A stretch of DNA of 64,000 nucleotides, taken from contig NZ_JACPOF010000021.1 of the NCBI RefSeq assembly GCF_016185115.1, forward strand, positions 392,752 to 456,751, written 5' to 3'. The notes below the pieces were generated by a model. That model had not been told where the DNA came from, made no database searches, and saw only the letters and a list, made by a program, of their open reading frames with translations. Below, piece after piece: positions 54,695 through 64,000 of the stretch (the first letter of the stretch is position 1; each line of letters opens with the position of its first letter). Origin of the DNA: Polaromonas sp. GTDB taxonomy: Bacteria; Pseudomonadota; Gammaproteobacteria; Burkholderiales; Burkholderiaceae_C. The translations under genes were made by a program, and so were the position numbers.

Positions 54695-55639
54695 ATGGAC
54701 AGGCTGCTCTCGATGCGGGTGTTTCAGAAAGTCATAGACGAGGGTGGTTTTGCCGCCGCCGCCCGCGTGCTCGACATGTCGCCCGCCGGCGTGACCCGGC
54801 TGGTGACCGACCTTGAGCAGCACCTGGGCACACGACTGATACAGCGCACCACACGCAAGCTGTCGCTCACCGATGCCGGCCAGGCCTATCTGATACGGGT
54901 GCGCAGCATCCTCAACGAGGTGGACGATGCCGATGCAGAGGCGGGCCAAAGCTCCAGCGAACTGCAGGGCGTGGTGCACGTGGTGGCGCCCTCGCTGTTT
55001 GCCAACTACTTTCTGGCCACCCGCGTCACCGAATGGCTGGCGCGCTACCCCAAGGTGGCCCTGCATCTGCATGTAGACCCGTTTCCGCAGAACCGGGTCG
55101 AGGAATTTGACGTCACCTTCATGCTGGTGGACGAAGGGTTTGACGCCAATGTGGTCGCCCGGCCCATGGCGACCACCGAATACGTGGTTTGCGCCAGCCC
55201 CGATTACCTCAAGCGCAAGGGCACGCCGCTCAAGCCCCAGGATTTGCAGGGCCACCAGTACCTGCGCTTTCCGTGGCAGGCCTCGTCTGGCCACGCGGCG
55301 CGCGGCATGCGCCTGTCGCGCCTGGACGGCACGCAGGAGGACACCGAGGTGCCCATGCAGGTGGTGCTTCAGGCGGAGACCTACGAAACCCTGTTTTCAG
55401 CCGCCATCAGGGGTGCCGGCATCGCCGCGCTGCCGAGGTTCCCGGCGCGCAACTTTTTTGCCACCGGGGAGCTTGTGCATCTGCTGCCCGACTGGATTTT
55501 TGGCCGCTACACGGTTTACGTCGCCTTCCCGACCCGCAAGCTGATCCCGGCGCGGACCCGGGCCTTTGTGGACTGGGCCTTTGAGGATTTTGCGCAGGAG
55601 CTGGCGAAGCGGCGGGACGCGCTGGGCGGTATCCATTAG
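54695..55639 (+). CDS. LysR family transcriptional regulator
   Basis: A 314-residue regulator. The start is ATG 54695 (MDRLLSMRVFQKVIDEGGF) with AAGGTG upstream; TTG 54677 is an alternative. The N-terminal winged helix (FAAAARVLDMSPAGVTRLVTDLEQHLGTRL, in two pieces) is followed by the substrate domain (GVVHVVAPSLFANYFL to the C-terminus). Divergent from the DUF4148 pair. It resembles the DsdC/CrgA-like LysR branch. Target unknown. Confidence 0.92.
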   Translation: MDRLLSMRVFQKVIDEGGFAAAARVLDMSPAGVTRLVTDLEQHLGTRLIQRTTRKLSLTDAGQAYLIRVRSILNEVDDADAEAGQSSSELQGVVHVVAPSLFANYFLATRVTEWLARYPKVALHLHVDPFPQNRVEEFDVTFMLVDEGFDANVVARPMATTEYVVCASPDYLKRKGTPLKPQDLQGHQYLRFPWQASSGHAARGMRLSRLDGTQEDTEVPMQVVLQAETYETLFSAAIRGAGIAALPRFPARNFFATGELVHLLPDWIFGRYTVYVAFPTRKLIPARTRAFVDWAFEDFAQELAKRRDALGGIH

Positions 55640-55658
55640 ATCGTTGCAGCTGTGATTT

Positions 55659-55821
55659 GCTATGAAATAAGTAGCTGCTCACGCACGTATTTATTGGTCT
55701 GCAGCCGATTTAATGCCTTAAAACAGGCCTTTTTTGGCCGTTTTTGGAGCCTGGGGGTGCCTGAAAGCTGCCAATCACCTAAAATTTAACGTATACGGCA
55801 AAAAATTAACGTGTACGTTAA
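55659..55821 (+). repeat. Dispersed repeat family B, copy 4
   Basis: The core GCTATGAAATAAGTAGCTGC, TCACGCACGTATTTATTGG, CTGCAGCCGATTTAATGCC (55659-55718) is followed by an AAAACAGGCCTTTTTTGGCC-like hairpin and a tail with TTTAACGTATACGGCA and ATTAACGTGTACGTTAAA (to 55822). The last palindrome is identical to that of copy 2. It lies in a 213-bp gap between convergent LysR and phospholipase-D genes. Confidence 0.75.
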
Positions 55822-55852
55822 AAATGGCTTTTCGGTGAGATTGGGTCCCGGG

Positions 55853-57568
55853 TCAGAGCATCTCGTCCGGCGCAAATGGTGCAATCAGGTGGGCCAGCAA
55901 TTTCAGCCCGGCGCTGGCGTCCGGTTCTGAATTGGCATCGTTGAAGCTTGCGCCCGGTGGCGCTCTCCAGAACAGCCGGCCGTCCACCAGCTCTACCCTG
56001 TAGGCGCCAGTCTGCATGGTGGGCTCAATCAGCCGGGTGGCTTCGCCCGAGATGCCCTGGTTGCGGATGACGATGGCGACCTCGCTGTTTTGCAGTTGCG
56101 AGCGCAAATCGAGGTTCATGGAGCCGACGACCAGCAGCCTGTCATCCACCACCACTACCTTTGAATGCAGGCTGGCGCGAGAGCTGCCTGTCGAGCCGGT
56201 GCCGGATTTGTCCGGGGCGCCGGACCGCGAACCCGAGCCGGAGCCGAAACTGGAGAACGTGCCCTCCTGTTCGGCGCGCATCTCGTAGATCTCCACGCCC
56301 ATGGCCAGCAGGTCCCTGCGGTAGCGCGAATAGCCTACATGCGCGGCCAGCGCGTCGTTGGAGGCCAGTGAATTCGTCAGCACACGCACCCGTACCTTGC
56401 GCTCGCGCAGGTCGGCAAACTGTTTCAGCATGCGTTTGCCGGGCACAAAGTAGGGCGAGACGATCAGCACACGGGTTTTGGCTTGTGAGATCAGTTGCAG
56501 CAGGCCGTCCACCGTGGTCTCGCCGGCTTCTTCGGTGGCGTCGGCATCGGCGGCGATCTTGGAGGGTTTGTCCACCATCATCACCGAGGGCGCCCATGTC
56601 CAGGTCAACAGTTGCAGGTTGGTCGAGTCGGCCAGCTCTGGCAGGGTGGCGGTGGCTGCCACAGTGCTGGTGCCGAGGTCAGGTGCGGACACTTCCGGGC
56701 TGACCGCCGGTTTGGGTGAGCCCGGGGCATTGGGCTCGGCCGCCGGCTTGATCGCGGCGATTTCCTTTTTTGTCATCAGCGCCTGCACCGGGTAAGCCAG
56801 CGGGTTGTTCCAGTACTGGTCAAAGCTGCGCGACAGGTCGCGGGCAATCCGGCCTGCGGCCAGGATGTCGATATCTACAAAGTTGGTGCCCCTGCTCTGG
56901 CCGAAGTAGGTTTCGCCCAGATTGCGGCCCCCCGTGATGGCCACGGCGTTGTCGGCCACAAAAATCTTGTTGTGCATGCGCCGCTGCATGCTTTCAACGT
57001 CCTTCAGGTTGGTGATGATGCGAAAGAACAGCGACTGCCTGCCGCCCGGCAGCGGGTTGAAGAGGCGCACTTCAAAGTTTTTTTCGAAAGCCAGCTTGAG
57101 CACCTGCGCGTTCTTGCCCGAGGTGTTGAAGTCGTCCAGCAGGATGCGGATGCGCACGCCGCGGCCGGCGGCCTCCCGCATGGCGTCGAACATGCGTTCT
57201 GTGGTGTCGTCCTGGAAGATCGCGTAATACTGGATGTCCAGCGTCTTCTGAGCGGCCTTGATGAGGGTCATGCGGCTGGTGAAGGCCAGGTCTGCGCTGC
57301 CGACCAGCGCAAAAGCCGAGTCATTGCGCGTGCCGGCCGTGGCGGCGCGTTGCGCGACCATGCTGCCCAGGCGGGTTTCTGCCGGGTTGGCCAGGGCGGT
57401 CGAAACAGGGCGGTCAACCTTGTCGGGCAGCGAGGCGCAGCCGGGCAAAAACAGAGCGGAAACCAGTGATCCTGCGAGCAGCAGCATTGACAGCCAGGCC
57501 CGGCTGTTTCCGGTTTTTCCGGGGGCTGGTGCGGCGATAGGGGCGGGGTGCGCAGGGGTGGTTTGCAT
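55853..57568 (-). CDS. Phospholipase D family lipoprotein
   Basis: A 571-residue protein with an N-terminal lipoprotein-like signal (MLLLAGSLVSALFLPGC, lipobox LPGC) and two PLD HxKxxxxD motifs: HNKIFVADN (His199) and HSKVVVVDD (His468), each followed by the GxxN-type tails GGRNLGETYF and GSMNLDLRSQ. Cardiolipin synthase and Cls-like phospholipases have this layout. It likely acts at the envelope. The first 27 residues before Met28 are Pro/Ala-rich and may not be translated. Monocistronic. Confidence 0.88.
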   Translation of the reverse strand: MQTTPAHPAPIAAPAPGKTGNSRAWLSMLLLAGSLVSALFLPGCASLPDKVDRPVSTALANPAETRLGSMVAQRAATAGTRNDSAFALVGSADLAFTSRMTLIKAAQKTLDIQYYAIFQDDTTERMFDAMREAAGRGVRIRILLDDFNTSGKNAQVLKLAFEKNFEVRLFNPLPGGRQSLFFRIITNLKDVESMQRRMHNKIFVADNAVAITGGRNLGETYFGQSRGTNFVDIDILAAGRIARDLSRSFDQYWNNPLAYPVQALMTKKEIAAIKPAAEPNAPGSPKPAVSPEVSAPDLGTSTVAATATLPELADSTNLQLLTWTWAPSVMMVDKPSKIAADADATEEAGETTVDGLLQLISQAKTRVLIVSPYFVPGKRMLKQFADLRERKVRVRVLTNSLASNDALAAHVGYSRYRRDLLAMGVEIYEMRAEQEGTFSSFGSGSGSRSGAPDKSGTGSTGSSRASLHSKVVVVDDRLLVVGSMNLDLRSQLQNSEVAIVIRNQGISGEATRLIEPTMQTGAYRVELVDGRLFWRAPPGASFNDANSEPDASAGLKLLAHLIAPFAPDEML

Positions 57569-57725
57569 CGTGCGATGACTTTAGCGCAGGGCCCTGTTTT
57601 TCGGCCCTGCTGCGCGGTGACGAATGTCGACTTTTAATGTAGTCTTCCGGCTTGACTGCGGCCCCGGCCTGCCACTTGGCATCCATTGCCGCTGCTCCCC
57701 ATAAAAAATATTCCAGAGGGACAAG

Positions 57726-60700
57726 ATGCGTTTTATTTGCTGGCTGCTTCTGGGGCCTGTACTGCTGCTGGCGGTGAGTGCTCACGCCCAGAATGATGAC
57801 GATGCTGGCGCCGGGTTCAAGCGCATCACGCCGGAGGAGGCCGGGCAGCTGCGCAGCGTGCTGGCGCAGCCGGTGCCTGCAAGCGTCACTCCGGCTACGC
57901 TCAGGGCGCACTTCCAGGAAAAAGACCTGGCCGCGCGACGCCTGAACAATACCGCCGAGTACGAAGCCTTTTTGCGCCAGTGGACAGCCGTCCTTCCTGA
58001 TGACCCTGTGCCTAAGGCCAATTTCGCCGCACTTTTGCGTGACCAGAGCCGGTTCGATGAGGCTATAGAGCAGAGGAAGCTGGCTATTGGACTGACAAGC
58101 TCTCCCAGCCTGGGCGCGTTCTACCGTGTGATGCTGGTGTTTGATTATTTCCGGGCGGGGCGCCACGCGGAGGCGCAAAAAAATCTGGACGAGGCCGTGG
58201 CAAACCTTGATTCGCTGGCGGCCTCGCGCACATGGACGCTTTCGCAGCGGGCTTACCTGAGTCGCGCGCGTTCCGAAGCGCACCGGGCACAGTCGCTTCT
58301 TCATGACCGCGTCGGTCGCTGGAATGAAGCGGTCAAGGCTGCTGCAGACAGCGAAACCACGGCCAGGCAATCCATGAAACTGGTGCTGGAGTTGCCCTCA
58401 ACGCCTGCCAACCAGCGTGATCGCTATTTTGTGGCGGCTGATATCGGGGAGGCACTCGCGCGAAAAACCTATGCCCTGCGATCAGCGGGCCGCCTGGGCG
58501 AAGCAGAAGCTGCCCTTCAGGCTTACCTGCGGCTGTCGCGCGAAGTGACGCTTCCGCCGGCTTTCCTGTCCGGCATTTACGTCACCGCGGCAGACCTGCG
58601 CTTTTCCCAGCGCGAGTTTGTTCAGGCCGAAATGTATGCGCGCCGGTCGGACAAGGCGCTGGAAGCGCTGGGCCATGATGCTCTGGCCGTCAATCGCGTC
58701 GGGCGCGCGCGCAGCCTCATCATTGCATTGCAGGGGCAAAAGCGCTGGGCTGAATCCCTGACGGAATTCGAGCGCCTTGATGCGCTTGCCGGGCCCGATG
58801 AGAACCTGCGCAGGCGGGTGACCTTCCAGCCTGAGCGGGCATTGACCTATGTCTGGACTGGCAAGGCCGCGCAGGCAGCCCAGATTTATGAAAGTCTTGT
58901 TTCCACCATCCAGAAAATATTCGGCGACAGGCACTTCTTCGTCACGCAGGCTACCGGCATGCAGGGGGTGGCCTTGTGGCGCGCGGGCACACCTGAAGCA
59001 CGGGCCCGGGCCCTGCCTCTTCTCAAGCTGGCGGTCAATGGCTACACGGATCCCCGGAACGCCGACTTTCTTGAAAACATCGGTTACCGCAAGGAGGTGC
59101 GCGAACTGGTGTTTGCCACCTATCTTGACGCCTTGAGCACAAGCCCGGGCGAGGACATGGCCCAGGCACTGGGCCCGGCCGACTGGGTGCGTGGAGGCAT
59201 CGTTCAGCAGGCGCTGGCCGATGCAGCGGTCCGCTCGGCTGCCAGCGAGCCTGCACTGGCCGACCTGGTCCGGCGCGAGCAGGATGCCAAAAACGAGGTG
59301 ACCGGCTTGCGCAACTACCTCGCCAGGGAGACCGGCGCCGCCGCCAGCCCGTTGCCTGAGATTGCCGCCGGCATACGCGCGCGTATCACGGAGCTTGAGG
59401 CATTGCGGGAAGCCCTGCATGCGCAGTTGAAAAGCCGCTTCGTCAACTATGAAGGCCTGGTGAGGCCGCTCCCGCCGTCCACTGCAGCTATCGGCAAAGC
59501 TCTCGCCCCTGACGAAGCGCTGCTGATGCTGTTGCCGACCGAACAGGCCGTGTATGTCTGGGCCGTGACGGCCGGCCAGCCGAGTGCTTTTGCGCGTGTG
59601 GCCTTGCCGCAGCCCACGCTGGAGCAAATGGTGCACAGCATCCGCAGCACACTGGACTTCGGGCAGATGCGCAGCGGTGTACGCGCCTTCGACGGGGCTT
59701 CTTCAAGTGAGCTCTACGAGCGCCTGCTGAAACCAGTGCAGTCCGCCATCAGCGGAAAAAAGCGCCTGGTGGTGGCGGCCGGTGGCGCCCTTGGCCAGTT
59801 GCCGTTTGGTGTTTTGCTGACCCGGCCCGCAACACTGTCAAGCCCGGCAGACCTTGCCGCCGCTCCCTGGCTGATAAAACAGGCCGCCATCACGCAGGTG
59901 CCCAGTGTCAGTGCGTGGCTCGCGGGCAAGCGGCTGGCAGGCGCCGCGCCTGCACCTGAGCTGCTGATGGGTTGGGGCGACCCCCAATTTGCAGTGAACC
60001 CCGCCCTGGCGCAGGCGGGCGCGCAGGGCGCTATACGCAACATCCTGCTGACTCGCGCGCCTGTGCTGGCTGACCCCGACAGCGACAAACCCGTTTTGCC
60101 GGCCGCCTTGCGCTATCGCGACATTCCACCCCTGCCTGAAACACGGGGCGAACTGGTGGCCATCGCGGCCAGCCTGAAGGCCGATGCCGGTCGCGACCTG
60201 CGCCTGGGTGGGCAGGCCACGCGCGCCAGCGTGCTGCAGAGCAGCCAGAGTGGCGAATTGCAGAAAAAGAAAGTGCTGGTGTTCGCCACCCACGGCCTGA
60301 TGGCCGGTGACCTGCCCAACCTCAACCAGCCCGCGCTGGCACTGGCCGCCACCGGTGGCGACGGGCAGGATCCACTGGCGCCACTCCTGACCCTGGCCGA
60401 TGTGCTGGGCCTCAAGCTCAATGCTGACTGGGTGGTTTTGTCGGCCTGCAATACAGCCGCAGCAGACGGCAAGGCCGAAGAAGCGCTGAGCGGGCTGGCG
60501 CGCGGTTTCTTTTATGCAGGCACCCGCAGCCTGCTGGTCACCCACTGGGCGGTAGAAAGTGAAAGCGCCAGGCAACTGACCACCGCCACGTTTGCGCACT
60601 ACAGCCAGAACCCGCAGGCGCCCAAGGCGGAAAGCCTGCGCCAGGCCATGCTGGCCGTCATGGCGCGGGCCGAGTATTCACACCCGGCATATTGGGCACC

Positions 60701-60731
60701 GTATGCGTTGGTGGGGGACGGCGGCCGCTGA
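57726..60731 (+). CDS. Exported TPR-CHAT domain (caspase-like) protein
   Basis: A 1001-residue protein with a signal peptide (RFICWLLLGPVLLLAVSAHAQ). A large helical tetratricopeptide-like region follows (~60-480), then a C-terminal CHAT domain with the His/Cys dyad His856 (VFATHGLMAG) and Cys908 (VVLSACNTAAA) and the ending TRSLLVTHWAVESES. CHAT domains are caspase-like cysteine proteases. The export signal is unusual for a caspase-like effector, implying a periplasmic role. GAGGGACAAG precedes the ATG. No partner gene or cleavage target is adjacent. Confidence 0.9.
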   Translation: MRFICWLLLGPVLLLAVSAHAQNDDDAGAGFKRITPEEAGQLRSVLAQPVPASVTPATLRAHFQEKDLAARRLNNTAEYEAFLRQWTAVLPDDPVPKANFAALLRDQSRFDEAIEQRKLAIGLTSSPSLGAFYRVMLVFDYFRAGRHAEAQKNLDEAVANLDSLAASRTWTLSQRAYLSRARSEAHRAQSLLHDRVGRWNEAVKAAADSETTARQSMKLVLELPSTPANQRDRYFVAADIGEALARKTYALRSAGRLGEAEAALQAYLRLSREVTLPPAFLSGIYVTAADLRFSQREFVQAEMYARRSDKALEALGHDALAVNRVGRARSLIIALQGQKRWAESLTEFERLDALAGPDENLRRRVTFQPERALTYVWTGKAAQAAQIYESLVSTIQKIFGDRHFFVTQATGMQGVALWRAGTPEARARALPLLKLAVNGYTDPRNADFLENIGYRKEVRELVFATYLDALSTSPGEDMAQALGPADWVRGGIVQQALADAAVRSAASEPALADLVRREQDAKNEVTGLRNYLARETGAAASPLPEIAAGIRARITELEALREALHAQLKSRFVNYEGLVRPLPPSTAAIGKALAPDEALLMLLPTEQAVYVWAVTAGQPSAFARVALPQPTLEQMVHSIRSTLDFGQMRSGVRAFDGASSSELYERLLKPVQSAISGKKRLVVAAGGALGQLPFGVLLTRPATLSSPADLAAAPWLIKQAAITQVPSVSAWLAGKRLAGAAPAPELLMGWGDPQFAVNPALAQAGAQGAIRNILLTRAPVLADPDSDKPVLPAALRYRDIPPLPETRGELVAIAASLKADAGRDLRLGGQATRASVLQSSQSGELQKKKVLVFATHGLMAGDLPNLNQPALALAATGGDGQDPLAPLLTLADVLGLKLNADWVVLSACNTAAADGKAEEALSGLARGFFYAGTRSLLVTHWAVESESARQLTTATFAHYSQNPQAPKAESLRQAMLAVMARAEYSHPAYWAPYALVGDGGR

Positions 60732-60756
60732 CTTGCGGGCCGCTTTTCAGGCAGGT

Positions 60757-62688
<1,932 letters not shown>

Positions 62689-62847
62689 ATATGTCAGGGA
62701 TTATCCGGGTGTGGGCTCCCCCGGGCTTTCAATGCCCTCTATATGCAGGTGTTTACCCGCGGACAAGGGCTGCTGGTGCACTGCTGCTGTGTGGCGCGAT
62801 GCACGTTTAGGTGCCTGCAGGGTGAGTGACGATTTTTTTCAAAAGAG

Positions 62848-62877
62848 TTGCGTGAGCCAAAAAAACAGTGCTATAGT
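62848..62877 (+). promoter_or_regulatory. rRNA promoter 1
   Basis: TTGCGT (62848-62853) and TATAGT (62872-62877) are 18 bp apart, followed by CGATGGCTCTGCTGATGAAA. The discriminator words match promoters 2 and 3, which supports it as the first of three tandem promoters. The gap 62689-62847 carries nothing else I can assign. Confidence 0.65.
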
Positions 62878-62959
62878 CGATGGCTCTGCTGATGAAACAG
62901 CCAAGCCAGCGAAAGCAGGTTTCAGCAGGGAAGAAAGAAATAAAAAATCTTTCTTGAAT

Positions 62960-62989
62960 TTGACAGGTGATGAAAAACCGGTATATAAT
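62960..62989 (+). promoter_or_regulatory. rRNA promoter 2
   Basis: The consensus TTGACA (62960-62965) and TATAAT (62984-62989) are 18 bp apart. The surrounding block AAAACCGGTATATAATTCGA is repeated at promoter 3, and GGCTCTGCT follows. It is very strong by sequence. Confidence 0.8.
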
Positions 62990-63106
62990 TCGAGGCTCTG
63001 CTAAACACAGCAAACTGCAAGTCTCTCCAGCGAATAGCAAGCGGGATTGGTCTGAAAAGAAGTTCGAAAGAACTCAGCAAGTTGAGAAAAGTAGATAACC
63101 TTTGAG

Positions 63107-63136
63107 TTGACTGGGAATTAAAAACCGGTATATAAT
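63107..63136 (+). promoter_or_regulatory. rRNA promoter 3
   Basis: TTGACT (63107-63112) and TATAAT (63131-63136) are 18 bp apart, with the same AAAACCGGTATATAATTCGA block as promoter 2. It lies 270 bp before the mature 16S. Confidence 0.8.
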
Positions 63137-63203
63137 TCGAGGCTCAGCTGATTACAGCTAACGACGAAAACGAAGCAGCAAACGCTGCATCAGAAGTAGT
63201 CAG

Positions 63204-63295
63204 GATCATTAAAAATTTACAGCCGATAAGTATGGGCGTTTGAAGGCGATTGCCAGGTTATTCGTAACCAAGTCTTTTGACTTTAAACGCTCATA
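63204..63295 (+). promoter_or_regulatory. rRNA leader: boxA-like antitermination site and hairpin
   Basis: GATCATTAAAAATTTAC (63204-63220), followed by AGCCGATAAG, is the boxA-like leader element of betaproteobacterial rRNA operons. The next 14 bases (TATGGGCGTTTGAA, 63231-63244) pair with TTTAAACGCTCATA (63282-63295) with mismatches, forming a hairpin, probably for antitermination or processing. Confidence 0.55.
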
Positions 63296-63405
63296 GAGAT
63301 AGAAAATGTGAAATCGTCAAGATTTCTCATCAATTCCGTTTTTATGAGTTTTCTTCATGCAGCTGATTTCGGTCGGATGCGTGGAGTTGAAATATTGCAG
63401 TGATT

Positions 63406-64000
<595 letters not shown>

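Noticed and set aside
57726..60731. Craspase-type CRISPR effector
   Set aside because: It has the TPR-CHAT order but carries a signal peptide, and no type III-E effector or array is nearby.

Overview
The window looks like a chromosomal segment of a betaproteobacterium, order Burkholderiales, most likely family Comamonadaceae (Polaromonas/Rhodoferax/Variovorax type). The evidence is the start of a 16S rRNA at the right edge, high GC with tightly packed genes, a PhaM-type granule protein, a DUF3567 protein, DUF4148 proteins, a Bug-type binding protein, and several dispersed palindromic repeats that I associate, from memory only, with this family. Nothing marks it as plasmid or prophage. About 56 protein genes are called.

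Layout. 1-8.3 kb: a plus-strand operon-like catabolic cluster of unknown substrate (ThDP enzyme, aspartate dehydrogenase-like protein, aldehyde dehydrogenase, two-domain VOC dioxygenase, Bug binding protein, a small recombinase-like helix protein, Rieske oxygenase, atypical SDR). 8.4-16.7 kb: ChaN lipoprotein, DUF3567, DUF3108 and IclR on the minus strand, then a FAA hydrolase, an amino-acid-type binding protein, a small VOC protein, an enolase-superfamily enzyme and a ketopantoate-reductase-like enzyme. 16.8-22.4 kb: PhaM, FIST sensor, an MFS-acyltransferase fusion, and a membrane/coiled-coil/zinc-ribbon protein. 22.4-28.8 kb: a seven-gene minus-strand operon with 1-4 bp junctions, queA-vapB-vapC-tgt-GT9-gtrA-GT39, in which a toxin-antitoxin pair sits between two queuosine genes. 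29-31 kb: recG. 31.5-41.3 kb: MocR/LysE divergent pair, aminotransferase-GST-PhzF, VOC-like and histidine-phosphatase proteins, creatininase/lipoprotein/B12-radical-SAM operon. 41.5-47.2 kb: orphan XRE regulator, ScsB-type DsbD and a redoxin, CoA-binding protein, an alpha/beta hydrolase with a displaced nucleophile, a lipoprotein. 47.4-53.7 kb: hemE, priA, oxyR, dps, ubiA. 53.8-62.7 kb: two tandem DUF4148 proteins, a LysR regulator, a phospholipase-D lipoprotein, an exported TPR-CHAT protease-like protein and an ABC-F ATPase. 62.8-64 kb: an rRNA operon start with three tandem promoters.

The most unusual feature is at the repeat level. An ~85-95 bp GC-rich palindromic element (family A here) occurs four times: read in frame inside priA, read in frame in the opposite orientation inside phzF, forming the N-terminus of ubiA, and lying just upstream of hemE. 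This resembles in principle the Rickettsia palindromic elements that insert into coding genes. A second family (B, four copies, ~160-180 bp) combines a conserved core with an AT-rich tail carrying TTAAC palindromes. One copy lies directly in front of the orphan XRE regulator, suggesting (inference only) that the tail could be a regulator-binding module. Two smaller hairpin families (C and D, two copies each) are also present. All calls come from reading the sequence; no database search was run.
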